From Apophysomyces variabilis (lineage: Eukaryota; Mucoromycota; Mucoromycetes; Mucorales; Mucoraceae): a stretch of DNA of 64,000 bases. Both the position numbers and the translations under genes were made by a program. Each line of letters opens with the position of its first letter. Positions within the stretch are counted from its first letter, which is position 1. This document shows, in pieces, positions 44,806-61,609 of the stretch. The DNA is taken from assembly GCA_002749535.1 (NCBI GenBank), contig MZZL01000404.1, forward strand, positions 343,065-407,064. Direction: 5' to 3'. The notes under the pieces are model-generated. The model ran no database searches. It had not been told where the DNA came from and was given only the letters and a program-made list of their open reading frames with translations.

Positions 44806-45508
44806 ATGGCAACTAAAGTTTCTCTGTCGTTCCGCAAGCAACTTGCATTTGCGTTATCCTGAAAAAACTTTGAAGGGGCTTGGCGTCCAATAGTGGAAGG
44901 TCTTCGTAAAAATAGTGCTGCACGTTATGCTGCCAATGGAAGATCGATTCATTTATTTGGTTTTAAGGTTCTGGCAATGGCTAATGATCGAGTACGCATT
45001 TTCATCCAGGATACGCTTGTTTACAGGCATTTGACAGCCCAATTTCCTGCTTTGTCGTTTCATATGCATTTTACAACTATGAAATGCAAGACATACAGAA
45101 CAACACATGCTACTGTATTGTTTTTGGTGAGCTGAGCAAAAACAAAGTTTATTCCCAGTTGAATGGTTTGATCACTGAATTTTAAGTCGTAGGCTCCGTT
45201 TTTGAAGTATTCGACATACGATCCTATCTGATTTTTTTTCCCGCTATTGTTCTCGCATGTTTGTTATCTCGATCAATGACATAGATTGGTACGAGATGGC
45301 AATCCTACTAAAAAAAAGCTATCTCAAATCTTTGCCATATATAATCAATGGCCAAGTAACAGTACTTTTTTTCTTCTTCTTTCCTTCTCTCCTATTCCAA
45401 GAGTGCAATCAGTTGTCACGGTCTTACATACTTTCTATTTTTGTAGAAGATAAAATCGTGTACAATTTTTTTTTCCAGATTTTACGTATATGTATCTACG
45501 CGATTTAG
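44806..45508 (+). pseudogene. Decayed coding relic, family unknown
   Basis: An ATG frame (MATKVSLSFRKQLAFALS) meets an in-frame TGA at about 44860. The same frame then runs on open through KNFEGAWRPIVEGLRKNSAA and NGRSIHLFGFKVLAMANDRV to about 45135. Beyond it a different frame reads GELSKNKVYSQLNGLITEF and stops. A third frame from 45257 reads VISINDIDWYEMAILLKK and SRSYILSIFVEDKIVYNFFF. Together these look like one protein broken by a stop and at least two frameshifts. The sequence is protein-like (balanced composition, amphipathic stretches), but I do not recognise the family. It could be a captured host gene or a retroelement gag-type protein. Confidence 0.45.
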
Positions 45509-45527
45509 GCTGATCTACGTTTGTCTT

Positions 45528-45812
45528 GTGCATTGCTTACACCGACGATCACCTTTTACTTATGAATATATTTACGCACCTATGAATAAGCCATTACCAA
45601 CAAGTTTACGACGGCCTCGACCAAACAACCCAAGACCACCTCCTCGACCGGAATCACCGCCTCCATCGTCGCCAGCTCCCAACCCCACTACTCCACAATC
45701 AAGACTTTTTCTTTGCTATCATAGTTTCTATCGCTGTTGCTATAATGTTTGTGGTAATGACAGGCTAATTGGTCTATCTGTATCTAACCGGAATATTCAG
45801 ACTTTAACTTGA
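45528..45812 (+). other. GC-rich patch with three overlapping open frames
   Basis: Within AT-rich desert, 45590-45720 is GC-rich and open in more than one frame. One gives a Pro/Arg-rich peptide (RRPRPNNPRPPPRPESPPPS). One has GC-ending codons throughout (TASTKQPKTTSSTGITASIV). A third ends in a membrane-like segment (FFFAIIVSIAVAIMFVVMTG) before a stop. It may be the last exon of the decayed gene just upstream, or of an unrecognised tail-anchored protein. The frame cannot be decided. Confidence 0.25.
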
Positions 45813-48800
45813 GGGTTCTAGGAAATGAGCGTTTTCTTTGGCAAGGTTTATGATGCTTTCATTTTCGTCTTTATCTGGAAATACCAGCGATATGGTCCTA
45901 ATGTACATTGTATTCTTCTTCTTTTCTTCTGTGTATATTGAGACGTTTTCTCTCTAGTTTTTGTAACGTACAGTACTGTAGCTTTATGGTTTGTCTAGAC
46001 GTATGATAGTAGATTGTTTCGTTCAGTTTTCCTTTTGCTTTTATTTTATGTTAAATTCTTTCTTATCGTAGCGTTGTATTTCTATCCCTATGCATTTGCT
46101 TTTAGAAAACAAGGTCATTCAGTCAGTCAGTAAAAAAGGGAAATAACAAAAAGGAAACAAAAAAAGGTCGGTAGTTAGGCTAGTAAATTCGAATTTTTTA
46201 AGGTTTTGACCGGCCTGAGTTCCCCTGACCAATTTATTGCACCCGTCCTGGGCTGTTTTTTCGTATTTTAGCGTACAAAGCACGTTAGCAATCGATCTTG
46301 CAGATCTATACTAGTGCCTTCTCCGACCTCATTATAGAACACTAGTCAAAGGATGGATACTTCGCACCGCCAAAGCCCGTTGTCTTTTTCAGTGCTAATC
46401 TCAGGAAGGGACAGGACGATGAAGTTTTCCGCTACATTCGTCGAAGTATCTTAACGCATACTTAGCAAAACAAACTATATAAAGCATCTGAAAAGTCATA
46501 AGCTTTTGTCAATACCAATCAATGCGTCTTTTACTGCCAGCGAAAACGGAAACCGGAAATCAGAACGACAAGTAAAGAATATCAGTTCGTTATTTCCAGA
46601 CATAAAGTAAGAGGTGAATAAACTTTCTATAGAGTCACCAAATACTCTCAAAGTACCATAATCAAAAGGACGCTCTAAGACCAACTGTCAACATGCTGAG
46701 AAACACAACACACTAGATTTAAAAAGGAAAAAATGCATTGCCCGCTAAATTCGAAGACGTGCTAGTCGTGCGCTAGAAAGAGCTTTAGAGATAAATAGCA
46801 GTTAAAGGCATTGTCTCTTTTCTTTTCTTATACTGCTTGTATGTTTTATTCGTTTTCCTAACGTGTGTGTGCTATATCTAGACGTAACGGCCGAAACGGA
46901 ACAATTTACCGCCCAGCAAATGGCCATTAGGAAAGTATGACAAACGTAAAAAAAAGTTTGCAGCACATATGTTTCTTAACGTAGCATTTATAGTATAAAT
47001 AATTATAACTTATCCTATTGCTCAGGTAGAAAGAAAATACATAGTATTCTGGGTCACTAGCATGGCAAGAATAAAAAAAAGAGAATCATTGGTAAACCGA
47101 TGTGCGCACAGGGATCCGATCATTTCTACGTTGGACAGAAGTAAATTATTATTGACACGGCTAATTCCACCCGTGGATTCTAGTCATAGCTATTTGGTAG
47201 TAAGGCACGTTTTCTGTAAGACATCACAAAAATCTCAAACAACCAAAAACACGTAGGCCAAGCATTCGCTTCGTGTTTTTGAAATGGAAGGCGAAACATC
47301 TCTGCCCTACCATGTGGGAACTGTCTGATGTTACCTATATTTGGTGAACCTGTCATACCCGATTAAACGCGACACAGCACGCGCGCTTGTCCCCCGCAGA
47401 AGAGAGAAGCACGAGCGTGTACAAAACGTCAAGAGGGAGGAAACACATGAAAAAGAAAAAGGATACCTCGAGCTTGATACGAACCAAAAAAAAAAGGGGG
47501 GTCAATAGCTTAGTGCGTTTTTCTGACGATACGGTCTATCAAAAGATGAGTAATGATGCTTTTTAGTCCTTCTAATTCCAAAGTACGGCTTGGTTGGTGT
47601 GGAAAAGTTTATTTCCATCTTGTTTCGCGGGAAAACTTGGGAAAGAAATCATTAGCAATTTATTAACGTGGGCAAAACATCTGCAGGAGATCCGTTAGAT
47701 ATGTTGTCTGTTTCGAAAGAAGATCATAGAACACCATGGAACATAAAGGTTTTACCCGATCATTCCGAGACGACTAGTCTTTCTATGTCAATATAAAGAC
47801 ATTTATTCCATGGGTAGAAAGGGACTCCGGTTACTGACTTTACAGGAAACATCAGGTACATGCAAGATCAACTTATCTAGCAATCTTGATGGAGGTGCAT
47901 AATTTTTTTTGCCTTGTTTATTATATCGATCAATCACGCACCTTAACATGCAACATCAGGTCGTGATTACATGCATATTCAATATATTCGTCACTGTAGC
48001 AAAAATGAGTTAAAATGGAGAATCTCCGTCGTAAAACGAAAAAGAGCCTCCGTTTAGAGCTGGAGAAAAAATAACCTATCATTGGGCTCGATTTCCACAG
48101 TGATCGAAAAGACCAAAAAATAGCACGAGAAAAACAACGAGAGATCGTCTTCGCGCAATAACCTTACTCCACAAAACCTTCTTTTTTTTGTTCTACTGTT
48201 TTCTTTTCCCAGGCTTCCTTTTGCTAACTTCTAGTGCTATTAAGGTAACATGGGACACATTTCTTTCCTGTATGCGATAGTTTAGTTTGAAGAGCAGTGA
48301 AGCGACAAATCAAAGTAAGAGCATGCTTCTTGTATGTTTGGTTTCGTTTACCGCTATAAAATGGATCGCTAATGGGAATCGGTGGATGAATAAGCAGTAA
48401 AAAAGGATAAGCCAGATAGAAAAATCAGAGCCCTATTGACACTAAATTGTTGGCTAAAGTTGGTTGTTTAGGTGACAAAACAATTTCTTTTTCTTATGTT
48501 TAGAGAAGGACTCTCTTCTTGGGAACATACATACAAAAGTTAGTGATCTATGTACTTCGGGAAAATTATAGTAATACAAACCGTTCCAGTCATTTGCTGA
48601 TTGAGGCAATAATTACCCAAATATGATTTCTTCTTAAGCTCATGCGGAGAATGATCAGAATAGAAAAGATGAGAGAAAGAGAGTACCTATGCGTAACAGC
48701 CCAGGCCGAATTTCCGGAACTCCCCGGTTTATCGAAAAGTTGGAACCATAAATGACCCCGCCTTCACCTTCTCCTTAAGCAGTATAGTCGCTGCTTAAGA

Positions 48801-49158
48801 CATATGGTTTCGCGACAGCAGAAGTTCACTTGAGAAACACCCGCTAGACGTATCGCCGACCTGAGATTGGCCGATGTATTATAGTCAGTTTTTTTCTGAG
48901 CTATGAATCGATCACCGCTGCCCTTGTTCAACAATGTATGTTACAATAATCTTGTCTGAATATTTAAGGATTTCCGAGGACCAGGGTTGTATCGGGTCAT
49001 TTACTTAGCAATTTGACAGAGCACGGGCCATGACACCAAAAAGGTTTGGTCCAGTTAATCTTAGAGATGATAACAATGTATAGATATATGTTTATTCGTT
49101 TTTCCTGTTTCTTCCTTTTTTCCTCTCGTCTTTAAAAGTGACGTACATACAAGACTAT
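45813..49158. other. Gene desert, right part
   Basis: About 3.3 kb up to the 3' end of the ABC transporter, with AT-rich homopolymer runs and no supportable gene, RNA or repeat. Confidence 0.45.
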
Positions 49159-54940
<5,782 letters not shown>

Positions 54941-55971
54941 TAGTGCAGAGAAACAGAAAGGGGGGAGAGAGGAAAAGTAGTTCAAACGAGGTAAGTGCAA
55001 AGAGCAACAGAACACCGAATGCCCGCCTCTTTTTTTCTTACTTATCGCCTTTCCGGGACTGCATTTTTCAATTTAAATCTCCGAATAATATTGGACCAAC
55101 CTTTGGCTCACGATCGCCGACGGGAATGCAAAAATCTTGGTTACGTCCCACACACGGTCATTCATCATGCGCCACATCGGAAGCTCTGCTTTGTATTAGT
55201 CATTCGATGATGATGTCTTTAATATAATAGGTTCACGCAGCATAGAGAGCAAAATCTAGTTCAGATCGGAATAAATACAAACGAAAAGGGAGCATTAATA
55301 CACCGTTCCGTTACAGCAATCTTGCATGAAGAAAAAAAAGAAATATAAATCCTTATTGTTCCCCATCTTATCCACCCAGACGCGGATGAAATAAGCCCCG
55401 TTTCCCGCTCTTTTTCTTTCTCTTGTGATCCGTGACCCTTTCTGTCTCTTTCATATCGACTTAAATCGGGAGTGATGCTTACGTATGTTCTTGAAAGCAA
55501 AAGTTTTGTCAACAAATACGCCTGACCTCAATCGCCGCATGAAACCTTAATGAAAGAAAAACAAGGTCAACCCTCCCTAGGCCTCGGCTCCCTGTTTCCG
55601 TACGCATCGAATAGTCGATAATATATAAAAGAAAAAGAAAAACACAGTGAGCTTCATGTTGAATAGACAAAGATATAGCCTAAATACGCGTAACAAAACC
55701 AAAGGAAACAATGAATAGATCCTTCGTACTTGTGAAGCAGCCTAATCTTAGTTAGCAGACATTAAATGCAAAGCAAAGATACAGTCGAACAGTCGCGAGG
55801 CATTGAGTAACCAAACTGAATCGATTCTAGATCATTCGTGGCTTTTTTGCCATACTGGAAAAGAAAGGTGATACAGGATCACCAGCATAGACCTAGTTTT
55901 TAGTTGACAGGTTCGTCCCAGAACCAAAAGACAACCTAAATTTTTTCACATGGGAAACGGACATTGATTTC
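54941..55971. other. Promoter side of the ABCC gene, otherwise empty
   Basis: About 1 kb upstream of the transporter start, purine-rich just before the ATG. No gene, RNA or clear control motif was recognised. Confidence 0.4.
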
Positions 55972-56230
55972 TTACTCAGTCCATAACTGATCTATCTCAT
56001 GCACAAGCTGCTTCGTAAATTGTTTCTCATCGAGAACATCCCCAATAAGAGCGGCATGGAGAAGAAGAAGAAGAAGAAGAAGAACCTATTTCTCTTAAGT
56101 TTATATTATCATCTTCGTCCCGTCTAAATGATTGGATCAGAGTAGCAACAATCTTATCTCTTAGGTTATAGTCAACCTTATCAAACAAAGTCAAAAGCAA
56201 AAACATACACAATGTCCAGTATGCTATCAG
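55972..56230 (-). pseudogene. Coding relic broken at a CTT microsatellite
   Basis: Two protein-like pieces lie in different frames. The upstream piece reads LLLTLFDKVDYNLRDKIV and ATLIQSFRRDEDDNINLREI. The downstream piece, after an AG at 56086-56087 and an eight-unit CTT repeat, reads HAALIGDVLDEKQFTKQL and VHEIDQLWTE and then stops at 55972. No GT-AG intron joins them in phase except one that deletes much of the first piece, and no convincing start is found before the CCDC124 stop. It looks like a fragment of a larger helical-repeat-type protein. The family is not recognised. It could still be a real short gene with splicing I misread. Confidence 0.35.
56061..56084. repeat. (GAA)8 / (TTC)8 microsatellite
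   Basis: Eight perfect GAA units on the plus strand, at the frame break of the coding relic. Confidence 0.9.
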
Positions 56231-56437
56231 TGTTATTATGTGAAAACCAACTTTTTATTATCTCATTTACTCGCGCAAAAAGAGAAAGTTAGATGTAAAA
56301 CCTCATCCACTCGGAGCCCTCATGTTACTGATTCATTCTTGCCAAAGAATAAAAGCGTCCATGGTAACATTGCTGATCCTCTGTATGAGAAGGGTATGAG
56401 GAGTTGTAGTCGAGATAGAAAAGCCATTGTATAGCCT
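56086..56437. other. Spacer 3' of CCDC124
   Basis: Includes the upstream part of the coding relic and the CCDC124 3' region. Short frames such as the plus-strand one at 56240-56434 have no recognisable product. Confidence 0.35.
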
Positions 56438-57459
56438 TTAGGAACGAAGACGGGCCTCCAGCTCCTTGCGCTTTTGTTCTAAAGAAGAAAAGAATAGCCA
56501 AAGAATGTCAGTCATTCCCCAGTCAATGCAACGATCCCCGCCCGTTTGCCCTCCATGGTTTTTTCTCTCTTGCTTACCCTTCAATTGCTGAGCATCTTCT
56601 CTGGTGGCATTATAAGCCAGAACGTTGGCTTGGTTAAAAGGATTTTCGGGTGACTTCTGGAAAGCCTTGTAAATCAATTCCTTAAGCTGGCTCAGACGCA
56701 GACCAGGGTTCTCCTGCTTAAAGCGAGGCAACTCTCTGGAACGCAAAGAAAAAAAAAAGGAATTAATGAATATTTTTCCACTTTGTTTTCCCATTCTTCA
56801 GCTTACCTTTCCGTATAAGCTTCCAAGGCCGCCTTGAAACGGCGTTCTGGATGCTTCTCAATATCCTTGTTTTGTGCAGCCTTGTCATCGATAGACAGCA
56901 AATCAATGGCATCATCGATATTTGAGGCAGAAAATTCTGGAATCGTGCGTTTGGCATGGCTTCCAGCATCGGCTTTGGCACTACGCTTCGCAGCAACTTT
57001 CTATAATTTCACAATAAGTACGCTAAACCAAGAAAACCTGTAAGCATTCCACATACGTCACCACCTTTGGCCTTGGCAGGAAGGTTCTTCTCTTCTTCGG
57101 CCTTTAAAAAAGAAAAAAGAAGTTTGTTAATCTTACTTTGGTCATCAAAGCATTCTCTTAAAGATTTGCTTACCAGTAATCGAGCTGCCTCTTGCTTTTT
57201 GGCTAATTGAGCAGCCTAGATCAAGAGGAATAGAAAGAGTGGATTGTTAGATTTTATACATCGTTACTTTCTTTATCTTTTCCTTTACCTTCTTTTCAGC
57301 TTCAGCCTCTTTCTTGCCCTTACCCTTGGCACCTTGAGACCATTTTTCGGCTTCCTTGGCTTCCATTTCCATTGCCTTAGCCTTATCTTTTTCGGCTTTG
57401 TTGGCAGCTTTCTTGGCATTAGCAGCTTCAGCTTTACTGTTTCCTCCTTTCTTAGCCAT
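56438..57459 (-). CDS. CCDC124: CCDC124 / Lso2 ribosome-associated coiled-coil protein
   Basis: Binds the ribosomal A/P-site region of idle 80S ribosomes and aids recovery from translational arrest (known for CCDC124 and yeast Lso2). Six exons (high to low), 57459-57289, 57215-57174, 57101-57057, 57000-56807, 56735-56578 and 56478-56438, give 216 residues. The N-terminus is a highly charged Lys/Ala/Glu helix (MAKKGGNSKAEAANAKKAAN). The C-terminal conserved domain reads HPERRFKAALEAYTERELPR, then FKQENPGLRLSQLKELI and SPENPFNQ, close to the human HPERRMRAAFTAFEEAQLPR pattern. The first ATG is used. The start lies only 14 bp from the upstream gene's stop. Confidence 0.93.
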
Positions 57460-57473
57460 GATCAACGGAAAGT

Positions 57474-58033
57474 CTAGGGAAGGCCCGGGTGAGCTCGACT
57501 TTTTTTTATATACGTCGTTGTGACAGCGTTACTTTTGCCCGTTTTCGGAGGAGGCAAAATGTCTCCGGTTAAAGATGACTTCACAGCAGCATCCACGTCT
57601 GAAGTTCCCGTCTTTAGTCAAATCTCCTCTAAGAACCTTTATGTTTTGCAGTTTACTTTCTCTAAAGTATAAGCAAATGCTGAACGCTTAAACCTCCGTC
57701 TTCATAGGCTGGTAATAAGGACTGTTCTGGCTTCAGAGAGCAACAGACGGAAAACGACAAATAGGAGAACGAAATGCGTAGTACAACAAGCCTTACAGAC
57801 CTTCTCGGAGACATAGAACAGATTTTGCTTGATAACCCGGTTGTTCTCAATGTATAGATCATCTTGCCGTGATAGCTTTTCTCCGGACTGTCATGGTAGT
57901 GGTAAGATGACATACCGCGGAAAAATTCGATGCATGCCATGAAGAACCCAGACATCCTAGATTTGGGATATCGTACGTGGAGTTATTGTTCTTTCTTACC
58001 AATAGCTGGTATATTGCTAGCAGATGAAGACAT
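57474..58033 (-). CDS. Unrecognised five-exon small protein (110 aa)
   Basis: Reconstructed from short exons (high to low): 58033-58000, 57956-57916, 57887-57801, 57726-57694, 57611-57474. All junctions are GT-AG and in phase, and the introns are 43, 28, 74 and 82 nt. The 28-nt intron is shorter than any other here and is a weak point. The product starts MSSSASNIPAIGCLGSSWHA, continues GEKLSRQDDLYIENNRVI and KQNLFYVSEKN, and ends KTGKSNAVTTTYIKKSRAHP. It is hydrophilic with no signal peptide or membrane segment. No family was recognised. The final exon runs over the TATA box of CCDC124, so the real 3' end may differ. The middle exon (YIENNRVIKQNLFYVSEK) looks the most genuinely coding. Confidence 0.5.
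57500..57512 (-). promoter_or_regulatory. TATA box of CCDC124
   Basis: TATATAAAAAAAA on the minus strand, about 41-53 nt upstream of the CCDC124 ATG, implying a very short leader. It overlaps the last predicted exon of the upstream gene. Confidence 0.55.
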
Positions 58034-58527
58034 TGCTTTAATTTTTTGCTCTCATTGCGTTGCATATATCCTTTGTTTCCAAATTCTAATTGCTATTTCC
58101 TTTAGATTGTCTTCAATGCCATTTTAGTCTAGAAAACAGTGAAGAACGAAAGAACTGATGTCTTTAATGCCAGATCCATTCGGACTTTTCTTCGGGACAG
58201 ATTGCGGCGTACAAGAACCGCGTGGTATAATACTAAGTTTCACACCTTTACGATTGCTTTTAAATGGTTTAATTAAGAAAGAAGAAAGGGGATCGGGGAG
58301 GGAGAGATAGAAGAGGAAAGAAAACATTTTTTTGGTGTTTATCATAATTGTAAAGGGGATGATTGGTTATATAACATACATTGAGACTTTTTTTTGTTTT
58401 TTAAAAGGAAAGGAGTAAAAATATAACGAAGGGTATAAAGGGGAATCTAATGAAAATAAACGATTATCGTATCAATTTGAAAATAGAAAAAGATCAAAAA
58501 AGAAAGAAGAAAAAAGGAGAGTTGGTA
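58034..58527. other. Tandem spacer
   Basis: About 490 bp between the 508-residue gene's stop and the small gene's start, purine-rich on the plus strand from 58270 to 58520. No other feature was seen. Confidence 0.4.
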
Positions 58528-60357
58528 TCAAGAAGAGTTCTCTTCGTCCTTACTGACAAACAGCTTCTTTTCCATGTATTCGGATATCTTCAATTCCACG
58601 GGAGGGCGTGATGGTAAGGAACGTCTGGACATGTCCATGCTCTGCCGAAGCTCGCGAATCACACACTCGGAAAACAGGACCACGGCGTTTTTGATCTAGT
58701 TGATACTCTCTTTTTAGAAGGAGCAGAAAAACAAGCACATGTCAATGTAAAAAAAAAAGCCTACCATATCTAAACCTTTATCGGTTTTGCGTGCTACCTC
58801 AGAAGGATCAAAGTCCCCAAAGTTAAGCTCAAACCGGAACTTGCATGCACTATCCATCAAAAACAAGTGAGATGCATGTAGTGGGCATACATTTGATTAA
58901 CACTTACGCAACAAAGAAACGCAAATTCTCAATTGCTCTATAGGTACGACGGGTATCTTGATGGATCTTGTTGATAAAACCAAATGGTCGACGGGAACGC
59001 TTCACAATGTTGTTGTAAGCATTGCAAAGAGTAATGCCATCCCTAAATTCATGCCCGTCAAACTTAGTTTGTTCTCATGGCTCGTTTTATTTGCTTACGC
59101 AAGATATCGTAGGAAAGCATCTTCGTCCTCGTGGGGATCGGGAATCGTTTCATCTGTGTGTACTGTGCCATCAAACAGGCTTTTCCGATTGGCTGAGAGT
59201 AATGCATGATAGCGTCCTAAATCATCGTTGATGAACGAACTTCTTTCCAGCCAGACAGGGATGCTCGATGCAATTAATGTCTCGGGTGCTTCTTCGCCCT
59301 CGCCCGGAGGAGGAGTAGCCGATCCGAGGATCGACGTCCGTTTCATAAGCGCCTTAATTTCAGGAGTGAAAACTGCAGGTGGACTGCCAATGTGATGAGG
59401 CGGATTAAACGCGTACTTTTCCACTGTGTCAAGGTAGTTGTGGATGGCAAGCCGTTCTTTTTCCAACATGTTGAAATCAGACGTACGGTAAATATAACCG
59501 TCGTCGCTTTTGTTATCCTCGTCTTCATCGACTCGATGTTGATTCTCCAACTCTTTCATGGCTTCCAGTAAATTTAATGCTGCATGCCGAAGTTTAGCCA
59601 TGGCTGTGTCGGACAGGTCATGCCGATGCAAAGTGTAATTTTTCACGGCGTTGATCATTTTCGTCACAGACTGCAACAAAGGTAGGATTTGAAACGATCC
59701 ATCCGAGTCGGAGTCAGATTCAGTAGCGCTGGAATTGGAGCCGTTGCCAGGGCCCGTTACCATCGACCAGGTGGTCAAAGTACTCTGAATGTCCTGGAAA
59801 CAATAACCTAAAAGAACGTCTAAATCGGTTTCGACGTCTAGATCCACCCAGCTAGGTGGTGGCTCCTTTGGCGTCGGCAAGTGGTCCAAATCTTCAGGTT
59901 CCTCAACTAGTATTTCACGGGAAAAACCAAGCATACCCGTCCTAACAAAAAAGCAAAAAAAAAAAGATTAGTAATAACAGCAAGGCTCGTTTGCAATAAA
60001 CGTACTTGTTCACTTTAAGGTCTCGCTTTGCATAAAAGTGTTGCAGGCGTTCAATGGAGCCCAATGTCAGTACCGACGATCGTCGTTGCGCTGATTTATT
60101 GTTAGCGACCATGCTTTGTTTTTCATCTTAGGGTACAATCTCGTACCTGAACGGGCAAAGCCCTTTGTCTGAATGCCATTAATAGGTTTTAAGTAGCGTC
60201 TACCAAAAGGACTTGCTGCGCGAACAACGTTATCTGCACGACTGGGCACTCGCCAATTGTGGTAAGGATCTTCGTCTGGGAGAGGAGGGAGCGGAGGAGA
60301 CGAATCCGTATTGCCTTGGGTGGGGTGAAACGCAGAATCCAAGGGATGCTGCAACAT
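58528..60357 (-). CDS. Conserved-looking fungal protein of unknown function (508 aa)
   Basis: Six exons (high to low), 60357-60147, 60090-60006, 59941-59099, 59042-58908, 58849-58765 and 58695-58528, join in phase to 508 residues. I do not recognise the family. Visible parts are a Pro-rich N-terminus (SSPPLPPLPDEDPY), a block SIERLQHFYAKRDLKVNKTG followed by MLGFSREILVEEPEDLDHLP, an acidic Asp/Ser tract (TESDSDSD), a helical middle (LRHAALNLLEAMKELE), then GITLCNAYNNIVKRSRRPFG and FINKIHQDTRRTYRAIEN. The C-terminal stretch KISEYMEKKLFVSKDEENSS ends the protein. It has no membrane segment or signal peptide, so it is probably cytosolic or cytoskeletal. This is inference from composition only. 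Confidence 0.8.
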
Positions 60358-61020
60358 GAGACAATACAATGAAGAAGTGCCCGGTTAAGTAAGTGGGGTA
60401 AAAAAGGAAAGGAGAAAAGAAGGACGTGCAAATGAAAACGGAAGCCGAAAACGCAGATATATAGCAAGATTTGGTGTTGCAAATGAGGCCATTGGTCACA
60501 CATCAATTTTGTTGGTGACGGGTAAACGTTTATTGGTTACTGCATTTCATGTTTGTTAAGAATCAAGTGGCGGGGATGACAGGAACACTAAATAAGGACA
60601 AAAGGATGCCAAAACAGTATATACTAGACAATCACTTTTGCGCCTTCTTTTCATGTACATGGTCGCCTGACTAACAGCAGTGAGACAGGGGCAAAGGAAG
60701 AAAAAAGGACAGTGTTATTCTATTGGACTTTCTCAAGAAAGGAATTGATCGGCTCTAGAATACTTGTTTAGCCGCCGTTTGGTTAATTTCCCTCTCTAAT
60801 AGTGGTGGAAATCAATTGTCGATCTCCTTACAACTCGTGTAAAAAACTATAACCTGTGGCAAAGCACGCGCAGCAAAGCCATTCATTTTTATGTTTTCCC
60901 CAATGTTGCTATTTCATTGTGTTGCTAGAAACAAAGAAAGACAAATTAAGATAAAAGGAAAAAAAAAGAATTTGAAGGGAAGAATATTGATGTTTAAAAC
61001 AAATCAAGATATCCTGCTCA
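60358..61020. other. Spacer between TIM8 3' end and the 508-aa gene
   Basis: About 660 bp. It holds the promoter of the minus-strand 508-residue gene and the 3' region of TIM8. No other gene was seen. Confidence 0.45.
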
Positions 61021-61391
61021 TTAGACTCCAGAGTTTCTCAAGCTTTCCAAGCGTTTCACAATGAAAATGCTGCTGTCCAGAAAACGTTCGACGCAATTGG
61101 ATAGGCATGCTTCGTCGCTGCGGTCCATCTTGTTGTTTACTTTGAAAATGCACTTATCCTGTTGTTCAAGGCAGTCAACCATTGTGATTAACAACATATT
61201 GAGCTGATCCGCTCCCTTACCCAGCACATATCTGTCAGTCGATGAACAGTCTCTTGGATACGTGCTTTGGCATTTTCCGACTCAAAGAACTGGAAGAACC
61301 TTAATTGTGCTTACTTCTATAAGGTCCTCAAACTTACCTGGGAAAGCTCACGGCGTTCGCTCTCGGTGAATGGCGGTTGCTGTTGCGACAT
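61021..61391 (-). CDS. TIM8: Small Tim chaperone Tim8
   Basis: Intermembrane-space chaperone that, with Tim13, escorts hydrophobic precursors to the TIM22 complex. Three exons (high to low), 61391-61338, 61289-61221 and 61158-61021, give 86 residues, the normal size. The twin CX3C motifs are both present only after correct splicing: CWDKC (spanning the exon 2-3 junction) and CLSNC. The flanks FFESENAKARIQETVHRLTD and VERFLDSS match Tim8 rather than Tim9, Tim10 or Tim13. It is divergent from the UPF0390 gene with 218 bp between start codons. Confidence 0.92.
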
Positions 61392-61609
61392 GATCGGTGG
61401 TTGCAAGGGTGAACCTGCAATCATGCCAGGATCTTCAAAGCCCGCCGGCTAGAATTTGAAGCAGCGTCACGAACTTCCCGCACTCCACATTCGGTTATCA
61501 GGTCACATTGACAGTCTCACTTACAGTCATTGCGCAAAAAGAAAAAAAAAAGGGAAAACCTCGACTTCTGGCTTCCCCACCTGAGCAACACTTTGGGAAC
61601 GTTATCATA

